Part shown: piece after piece, positions 57,267 through 64,000 of the stretch
How the letters are laid out: every line of letters begins with the position of its first letter
Position numbering within the stretch: the first letter of the stretch is position 1
Assembly (NCBI GenBank): GCA_021397845.1
Contig: CM038039.1
Location: 177,728,526 to 177,792,525 of the forward strand
Length of the DNA stretch: 64,000 bases
Source: Areca catechu
Taxonomy: Eukaryota; Streptophyta; Magnoliopsida; Arecales; Arecaceae
Reading direction: 5' to 3'
Notes under the pieces: generated by a model
Databases searched by the model: none
Seen by the model: only the letters and a program-made list of their open reading frames with translations
Told to the model about the DNA's origin: nothing
Position numbers and translations under genes: made by a program

Positions 57267-58519
57267 AAACAGAACACTGGCCTTTATACCCCACTCCCTG
57301 TCCCAGATCGTCCTTGGAAAGATGTGGGTATGGACTTTGTGTTAAGTTTGCCTAAGACCCAGAGGAGGCATGACTCAATCTGTGTCGTAGTCGACCGATT
57401 TTCTAAGATGGCCCACTTCTTGCCTTATTCCCAGACTTTTGATGCGTCTAAGGTAGCCACCCTATTCTTTAATGAGATAGACTCCATGGCCTACCTAAGA
57501 CAATTATTTCAGATAGGGATGTCCGGTTCACCAGCTATTTTTGGAAAACCCTTTGGCATAAGTTAGGAACAAATCTTATGTTTTCAACTGCCAATCATCC
57601 CCAAACTGATGGCCAAACCGAGGTAGTGAACCGTTGCTTAGGCAATCTGCTAAGATGTCTTATTGGTGAAAACACTAGGAATTGGGATTTGTACATACCT
57701 AGGGCTGAATTTGCATACAATGACTCGGTCAATAGGTCTACAGGTAAGAGTCCATTTGAAATTGTGCATGGGTACAAACCTCACACACCTCTTGACCTTG
57801 TCCCTTTACCAGTCCACACTCGAGTCTCCGAGTCTGCTAAAGTTTTTGCACAGCATATAAAAGACTTGCATAAAGAAATTCATGCCAAAATAAATTTAAG
57901 TAATGAAACTTATAAGAAGTTGGCTGATTCTCAAAGGCGAGTCAAAACTTTTGTTGAGGGAGACTATGTAATGATTAGGTTAAGGCCTAAACGGTTTGCT
58001 CCTGGAACCGTTAGAAAGTTACATGCTAGAGGAGCTGGACCATTTAGAGTGGTGAAGAGAGTAGGATCCAATGCCTATGTGCTCGAGTTTCCTCCAGAAC
58101 TAGGCATTAGCCCCACTTTCAACATTACAGACCTAGTAGAGTATAGAGAGCCAGCTGTGATTCCCAGTGAGCCTTTTGAGCCTAATCCTGTTCTTGAGAG
58201 TGAACCCAACCCTATGTGTCCACCAACAAATTGGCCAGTGAGGAAAGAACAGATTGAAAATATCTTGGACGATTAGGTTATCTCTACTCGTAATCGAGGA
58301 TACCAAAGATACTTGGTCCACTGGCAAGGAAGGCCAGATTCTGATAACTCTTGGATCTCCCGAGATGAATTACAAGAGCTGGATCCAGATCTCTTGGAGA
58401 GATACCAGAGCCAACTTGAGCCTTACTCGATAGGGTCGAGTTCCTCCCATACCGGGAGAATTGGTGCGGGTGCCAGAATCAGAAGAAGACTTCAGGGTTC
58501 CATCTGGATCTTTGAATGA
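57267..58519 (+). pseudogene. pol: M integrase core, tail and chromodomain
   Basis: Core: Asp in GMDFVLSLP (57330); the second Asp (SDRDVRF in relatives) falls in the shifted stretch; Glu in GQTEVVNRCLGN (57619). A 4-bp loss near 57470, seen against E, shifts the frame until the reading resumes at 57578. The tail (EGDYVMIRLRPKRF) and a chromodomain (58262-58410; YQRYLVHWQGRPDSDNSW) follow, with one stop at 58274-58276. The frame continues through the polypurine tract and ends at 58519, 57 bp inside the LTR. Confidence 0.92.
58454..58461 (+). other. M polypurine tract
   Basis: GGGAGAAT directly before the 3' LTR. Confidence 0.85.
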
Positions 58520-60106
58520 CCTTGCACGAAGATTAGGGTTTGTAATAAGGGTTGACCTGGTCAACCAGATTATTTTATTTCTTTGAGTCTGCATTTCATT
58601 TTGTTGAGTCATGTTGACTCAGTCTAAGTCCAAGTCAAGTCTTGGTTGGCGCCATTCCCTAGGGCATCATTTTTTCTTCCAAGGACAAATGCAAGTGGAC
58701 GCCACACTCCTAGCCACACTCCCAAGACCAGTTGGCACCACATTTCATCCTAGTGTCCCTGGTCCCCACGTCCTAGAGAGCAAGAAAATTTTCTTAGGAG
58801 AAGTCAAGGAAGGCACCCACAAGCTGCCAAAAGTAACCAAGCTAAAGGAGCAGGGGATTTTTCTTGGAGAGGACTTCAAGGTAGGTGCCCACACCTGCCT
58901 AAAGTACCTGGCTATGAATGGAAGGAGCCTAGTCTTGGGGAGAAAGACTAGGAGATGAGTATTTTTTTCCAAGAAAGAGCAAGTCATGGAAGGAAAACCC
59001 ATGACTTAAGGAGAAGAACTAGGAGGTGCCGCACATACCTATCATATGAAGACATTACCTTGCATTTGAGGCCGCCCACTCCAAGGAAAGAAGCCTGGTT
59101 GGTCATGGGAATGTTTTTCATGCTTATGATGAATGTTTAGTCTCACATAGGAAGTACTGTAATTTTGTTTCTCTTGCAAGGTCTATATATTGGACCCTTA
59201 TATAATCTTTTGATTTTAAAAAAAAAGAATGAGTAAATGAAATCTTTTCTTATGTTGAGCAACCTTGTGTTCTCTTCTTCGGCACTTCTTTAAGTGTTGA
59301 GCTCCATGAGGGAGTAAATCCGGGTTCCATTGGAGCCTTGAGGAGGTGAGAGATCTCCAAAGTTACCAAAACCCTGCCTCGCTTTCATCCCTGGCCACCA
59401 ACCCTAATTTCATTTCATCATCCTAGCCGCCAACACCCAAATTCCTAAACCCTATTCCTACTTCATTCAAGGCCGCCATCTCCTTCTCCAAGCCACCGCC
59501 CACTATATCAAGCCCTTGGTCCTTTTCATCTGCAAGCCGCCGCCCTACCAGCCAAACCCTAAATCCACTCCATCTTCCACCGCCACCTCCATACTCTTCC
59601 CTTATCTTCAAAGTTCGAGCAGTCCAGAGCTATCCCAGGTAAAGGTCTCTTCCTTGAGTTTCTTACATCCTTATCTTGTTCTTCATCCTTTCAAGATCCA
59701 GAGTACGAGAAGAAGGCCAACCTTGCCATAGGACTACAATCCGAGGATCCATTACGAAGATACCCCGTCTCCAAGGATCCTACAATCTGCTCGAGAGTGT
59801 CCTTCAATTGAAGCAAAGAGAGATATCACAGTCAGGTATAAAACCTTCTCTTCTCTCTTCGTCTATTTTTTGAAAGAGGAGTTAACCCTAGGTCTGGGGG
59901 TTTCTCAATCCCTAGCGATCCTACTTCTTTATTACTCTAATAATCTACTCTTTTGAATTGTGCTTTCTTTCAGTGCATATTTTTTTTCAATATTAGTTAG
60001 CCTTATTTTTGAGTCAAGCCAACTTCTAACAAAACAAAGAAAAATAAAAAAAATAAAATAGTCTTAATTTACTTCCGCATTGCATCATCTTATTTGTTCT
60101 GCATCA
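58462..60106 (+). repeat. M 3' LTR (1645 bp)
   Basis: Starts TGGTGCGGGTGCCAG, ends TTCTGCATCA, then CCTAG. Confidence 0.96.
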
Positions 60107-61568
60107 CCTAGCAGTCTGAAGCTCCACCTTGAGGTCGTAGATGAGGCTGTCCACATTCCCCAAGCCTTCCTACATGAAGGTGAAGTCATAGACCAACTAC
60201 ATCAAAAAAGAAGAATCGAGGGTCAAAAAACTCTCAAGGCAAAGGAGGCGGTGATAGTCATACCTATTGCAGGGCGGCGAAGCCGGAATCAGACACCTTG
60301 AGAAAGCTCCAGCTCCAAAGAATTGCCAGGTTACGAGATTGTATCGTACCCTTCAACGCCTGTCTGGCTTCCTCCGAAACCAGTAGCTCTACCATAGGTG
60401 GGAGCTCCGAAGGGTTCGTTGAGCGACCTCTGGCTGTAGAAGCTCCGTAGAGGGACTCTCCTTCGACTTGCCACGCCTTGTCCCTATCGACAGTAGAGGG
60501 GCAAACTGGTGGCACATCCACTCCTTGAGACAGGCCCCCCGTTGTATCTACTGGGGAGGTGACCACCACTGGAGTCTTGACTGGGCAGGGCCTCGCTGGA
60601 ACCTCTTTCGCGATCGCTACATTTTCCCCCGAGGTGCCTTGGGAAGATGAAGTGCTTTGGTCCCCTTCGGGACCACCTCTCCGAGCTTTTTTCCAAGCTA
60701 CAGACCTGGTGGAAGGGGCCTGTGCCACCCTCCTCTCCGAAGTCTGGCGAAGCCAGCTCAAATTGTGCTTCATCCCACCACATGTAGGCAAAGAGGATCA
60801 CCTCAGTTAAATGAACTACAATGAAACCTAAAGAAGAAGAGTAGAAATTTCCACTGCTATACCTAGTGAGGGGAATTTACTGATTTTGGCTCGATGGAGG
60901 TTCTTCTCCTCCAACAACTCCTGGATAGGAGCAAATTCCGAGTTGGTCAGAAGATCATAATCCAACTGATCGGCTGCCAAGACTTTCTTTCCGTCATTGG
61001 CGGTCAGGCGAGGCTTCTTCCACTAAATGTTGATGCCCCATGGGTCGAAGGACAACACAAATACAAAGATAGGTTTCCACCCATGGATGGTGCTGGGCAT
61101 ATCCTTGATCACCCTGCGGCCCGATCTGGGACCAATCACCCACCATCCGTTGCTGTCGAAGTCCCTCTTGAGGATGAAAAGGGCAGAGAACAAGTTGGTC
61201 CTAGGCTCTACATTGGCGATGCTGCACATGACCAGGTACCCGGAGATGTTCCAGATGCTGTTTGGGGTTAACTGCACTGGCACTACTTGGTACAAGCAAA
61301 AAATCTTAACAAAGAAGGGGTGCAGGGGAAACCGAAGACCAGCCTTCAGGTGATCTTTGTATACAGCTAGGCACCCAGGGGGAGCTTTGTTCGCCTGCTC
61401 CTCGGGCACAGGGAGGAGAAAGGGAAATTCCTCAGGAATGCGGTAGCATTCCCAAAGAAAGTTTGCCTTGCTCTAAGAAACCAAGCTGAGGACCGACTCC
61501 GGACCTACTATATCTCTATCCCCCGAGGGCCCAACCTGCTTTCCCTGACTCTCTACAGTCTCTTCCAT
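60107..61568 (-). pseudogene. T long antisense gene, 5' part: 'putative gypsy type transposon' domain
   Basis: Starts MEETVESQGKQVG at 61568. After one stop (61473-61475) the frame has HPFFVKIFCLYQVVPVQLTP, then GWWVIGP and GWKPIFVFVLSFDPWGI (61023-61409), the pattern of Pfam family PF04195, whose function is unknown. The frame goes on past a stop at 61023 to about 60863. Two candidate introns follow (60862-60816 and 60262-60197, with GT and AG ends), flanking a Ser/Pro/Val-rich stretch (60264-60791). The last segment (NVDSLIYDLKVELQTA) joins in frame to 49797 across M. Intron calls are inference. Confidence 0.78.
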
Positions 61569-62074
61569 GACAAAGGAATGAAGCAAAGGGGCAGAAAGAG
61601 TATTCTACCTGAAGAATAGACTGGTACTCCAGAACGGTTTTGGTGGAGAATGAGATGAGGTTGAAGAAGCTTCCTTTCCCAGACCTTCACCCTTTCCCAA
61701 AAGAAAAGTAAGGATCTCTGGACCCCCATAGAGGGTTAATTTGACATAAGGTTACCTTGGGAGGTAACCCACTTATGACTGACCGCCAGGATAAGATTTA
61801 TCCTTCATCCAACGGGCGGAGAACAGCCACCACAACTATCCAAATCCCAACCAAAAGATTGTTTCAACCATTGTGCAACGGGATGAGGAGTGATAGCCTC
61901 AGGGCCACCTACTTTTTCCCAATCAGGGAAAGGCACCTATCCACCATCTGATTCTCAGATTGTGATGGGCAGCCCAATAGAGGTCCCGTAATCATTTACT
62001 GCGCCGTCTCTCATGAAAAAAGCGACAAGGCTACAATACTCTCACTTCTCGAGGCAGATCTTGACTTCGACAAC
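61569..62074. other. Region upstream of the T antisense gene
   Basis: About 500 bp between the antisense ATG and the polypurine tract. No ORF is convincing. It would hold the antisense promoter; no clear TATA box was found by eye on the minus strand. Confidence 0.5.
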
Positions 62075-62092
62075 TGAGAGTAGGGGGGCAAT
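62075..62092 (+). other. T polypurine tract
   Basis: GAGAGTAGGGGGGCAAT directly before the 3' LTR start TGTTGGGA. Confidence 0.85.
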
Positions 62093-62853
62093 TGTTGGGA
62101 TATCCTGGTTCAGCTACGAACCAGGCTCCGGTTTGACTTGTCGAAGCCCTGGTTCTCCGGACTATGGACTTCGGACTAGGCGAAGGCCAACTGTAAGCAA
62201 CTGAAGGCTTCACACCGAACTACAACATCTAAAGGCCAGTCCTTCGGGTAGCACCTTCAGCCTCGGCCAAATTCTGAACTACCCGTCGACTTTCGAAGAT
62301 ACAAACTTCAGTCCCCGCCGTAGACATAATCTCCAGCCTCGGGGAAATATCAAGCCTTCGGCCCATGCAAGAGAAAACCCGAAGCTTGAACCACAATCAG
62401 TTTCAAAAAGGAAACTGTAACCAACGGTTACAATCGACACTCATCATGCCATGATCATGGCATGCAATTCCTGCAGCCACACCTCCGATCTGGTCGGAAC
62501 CACTCATTGACAACCCACGATTGCCAATCATGGGAGTGAATGGCTCCCCATGATCTCCGAGAAAAGAGCAGGCCACAGACCGGAGGCCATCTTTTAAATA
62601 TGGATAAGAAGGATGGCTCGAGAGGGACGCGTGAATAATCTCGCACATATACTTTTTCAATCTCTAAGAACTCTTTTTCTCTTCCACTCTTGAAATCTTT
62701 CCCATTCTGTGGCTAGAATCCATTACTGACTTAGGCATCGGAGTGTCCTCCGCCGGAACAACTCCGACAAGGGACCTGTTTTGCAGGTGAACCAGGGAGC
62801 GGTACTGCGACACAGCAGCTCTGACCGGTAGATCCAGGGACTCCATGCCAACA
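62093..62853 (+). repeat. T 3' LTR (761 bp)
   Basis: Starts TGTTGGGATATCC, ends CCATGCCAACA, then CCAGA. Same length as the 5' LTR. Confidence 0.95.
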
Positions 62854-64000
62854 CCAGAGAAAAGTTATATTGGTATCTTCTCTCCTTTCTCCTTATTTTC
62901 AACAAGTAAAACTTCATCATTATGTGAAAGAACTAAAAGATCAATAACAAATAAACCAAATCCAAAGAAATTATTAGAACAAAAAATGGTGCATCCACTG
63001 CTTTTTATATTTATTTCAAAACCTTGTTGTAATAATAAGGATATTGAAATAATATTTCTAATAATATTTGGAACATAGTAATTGCCTTTCAATTCTAGAA
63101 TTTTGCTCAAAGGCAACAACAATAAATACCTTGTTGTACTAATAAGGGTATTGAAATAATATTTCTAATAATATTTGGAACATAGTAATAGTCTTTCAAT
63201 TCTAGAATTTTGGTCAAAGGCAACAACAATAAATAGGTGCCCATAACTTCTGCTTAAATGGCTTCACCACTCATACCACAAAGCTCAAAGATACCTTTCT
63301 TCAAGCACCAAATGCTCTGTAGTCTATGCAAAGACTTGCATATATGAGGCCTACAAGCAATATTCAATACCCATGAATCAGAAGTTGAAGTACTCAATGA
63401 CAAGTTAGTTTGTATCATGTACAAACCTTTTGAAGCTCCACTAGCATCAAGCTTCAGACTAGCAAGAAATGACTTGCAATTCTCCTTCCAATGTGCCTGT
63501 TTGCCATAGTGAAAATAGGTTTCATCAAAAGGCTTCTTTGCCTTCTTCCTCTTATGGATGTTTTTCCTGGGATTCTACTTTCTTTTTTAGCCCTTCTTCA
63601 TTACTATTTTCTTCTTCCCAGTATTAGAAGAAGATGAGCCTTGTCTTCTTTAAAATGGCTCTCAACTATCTTAAGCATGTTGAAAAGCTTAGGTAATGAA
63701 AGGTTCAGTTTGATCATGTGATAGTTCATGATAAATTGAGAGAAGGAATCAGGAAGTGATTATAGGATCAAGTCTTGATTAAGCTCTCCATCTATAACAA
63801 ATCTGAATTAAGCTAATCGAGTGATTAAGTTAATTATCTTTAGTACATGGACTTGAACAGACAAGCCTTCACTCAAACATGCTCAAAACAACTATTTCAA
63901 TATTTCATATTAAGCAGCCTTACTTTGCTCTCCATAAAGCTCTTTAAGATTGAGCAATATGGACTAAGGTTCCATTTCTTAAAATTTCCTCTACGATTCA
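62854..64000 (-). pseudogene. gag: Element G, first piece: gag end, protease, pre-integrase (decayed)
   Basis: Reading leftward from 64000: gag text, a zinc knuckle at about 63476-63520 reading YFHYGKQAHWKENC (two Cys changed to Tyr), then the protease motif near 63356-63385 reading SWVLNIAC where SWVLDTGC is expected, then the pre-integrase segment (62865-63122; ILELKGNYYVPNIIRNIISI). It continues at 40960 across T. A 107-bp tandem duplication lies inside. The 5' LTR is beyond the right edge. Confidence 0.85.
63021..63234. repeat. 107-bp tandem duplication in G
   Basis: 63021-63127 and 63128-63234 are near-identical, each starting ACCTTGTTGT and ending CAACAACAATAAAT. The repeat breaks the coding frame of the pre-integrase region. 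Confidence 0.93.

Larger units (their letters stand above)
49798..60106 (+). mobile_element. Element M: best preserved chromovirus (10309 bp with nested N)
   Basis: LTRs of 1647 and 1645 bp, target duplication CCTAG (49793-49797 and 60107-60111), inserted in the antisense gene of T. Gag, protease, RT, RNase H and half of integrase share one frame, broken by a few stops; a 4-bp deletion near 57470 shifts the rest. The same lineage as E. Confidence 0.96.
40961..62853 (+). mobile_element. Element T: Tat-lineage Ty3/gypsy retrotransposon with antisense genes
   Basis: Two LTRs of 761 bp each, with perfect target duplication CCAGA (40956-40960 and 62854-62858), inside element G. Without nested M it is about 11.6 kb. 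Sense genes are gag, protease, RT, RNase H, a second RNase H and integrase (41804-47131). A long downstream region (47132-62092) carries antisense ORFs, a trait reported for some Tat elements. By eye the first 155 bp of the LTRs differ at about 11 sites, so the insertion is not recent. Confidence 0.93.

Noticed and set aside
1..64000. Host gene, tRNA, rRNA or miRNA
   Set aside because: Every segment is accounted for by a retrotransposon layer. No exon series with host homology and no tRNA-like cloverleaf was seen; the tRNA-like words are primer sites.

Overview
This window is nuclear DNA of a flowering plant and consists wholly of LTR retrotransposons nested inside one another. The evidence is Ty1/copia and Ty3/gypsy elements of plant-type lineages (Sirevirus-like, Angela/Tork-like, chromovirus, Tat), initiator-Met tRNA primer sites and 5-bp target-site duplications (TSDs). 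No host gene, rRNA or tRNA was recognised. The species cannot be named from this sequence.

Layout. The oldest layer is a minus-strand Copia element (G), cut into three pieces: 62859-64000 (gag, protease, pre-integrase), 39236-40960 (integrase, RT) and 19276-20297 (RT, RNase H, start of the 3' LTR). Three insertions split or bound it. (1) D, a minus-strand chromovirus (5' LTR 17867-19275, gag 15715-16744), sits in G's 3' LTR. D was itself hit by chromovirus E (7191-15709, TSD CTCCT) and by Sirevirus-like F (minus strand, 5' LTR 5688-7160, running off the left edge). (2) A, a solo LTR (20298...39230, TSD TTTTA), carries solo Copia LTR H (20953-23376) and chromovirus derivative B (23509-38569). 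B carries C (24916-32762) in its 5' LTR and solo LTR L (34507-35623) in its protease. C carries GC-rich solo LTR K (27792-29420). (3) T, a Tat-lineage Gypsy element (40961-62853, both LTRs 761 bp, TSD CCAGA), carries chromovirus M (49798-60106, TSD CCTAG), which carries solo LTR N (52652-54021, TSD GGAGG). The deepest chain is five layers: G > A > B > C > K. The layers tile the whole window.

Functions. E and M have gag, protease, RT, RNase H, integrase and a chromodomain, all broken by a few stops or frameshifts; M is the best preserved. B and C are deletion derivatives. They lack RT and RNase H but keep the primer site, leader, polypurine tract and the integrase tail with chromodomain, the plan expected of non-autonomous elements mobilised in trans. 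T has the Tat layout: gag, protease, RT, a degenerate RNase H plus a second RNase H, integrase, and then a long region downstream of pol with genes on the opposite strand.

Most notable. T's antisense block has a long gene with a 'putative gypsy type transposon' domain and a coiled-coil tail (61568 to 49065, split by M), and a second antisense ORF (47814-48326) with its own TATA box and a distal G-box. Also of interest are the array of about 12 CAAGTGTCGACACTTG-type palindromes in the F LTR, the chromodomain frames that read through the polypurine tract into the 3' LTR, and the in-frame deletion ORFs of B and C.
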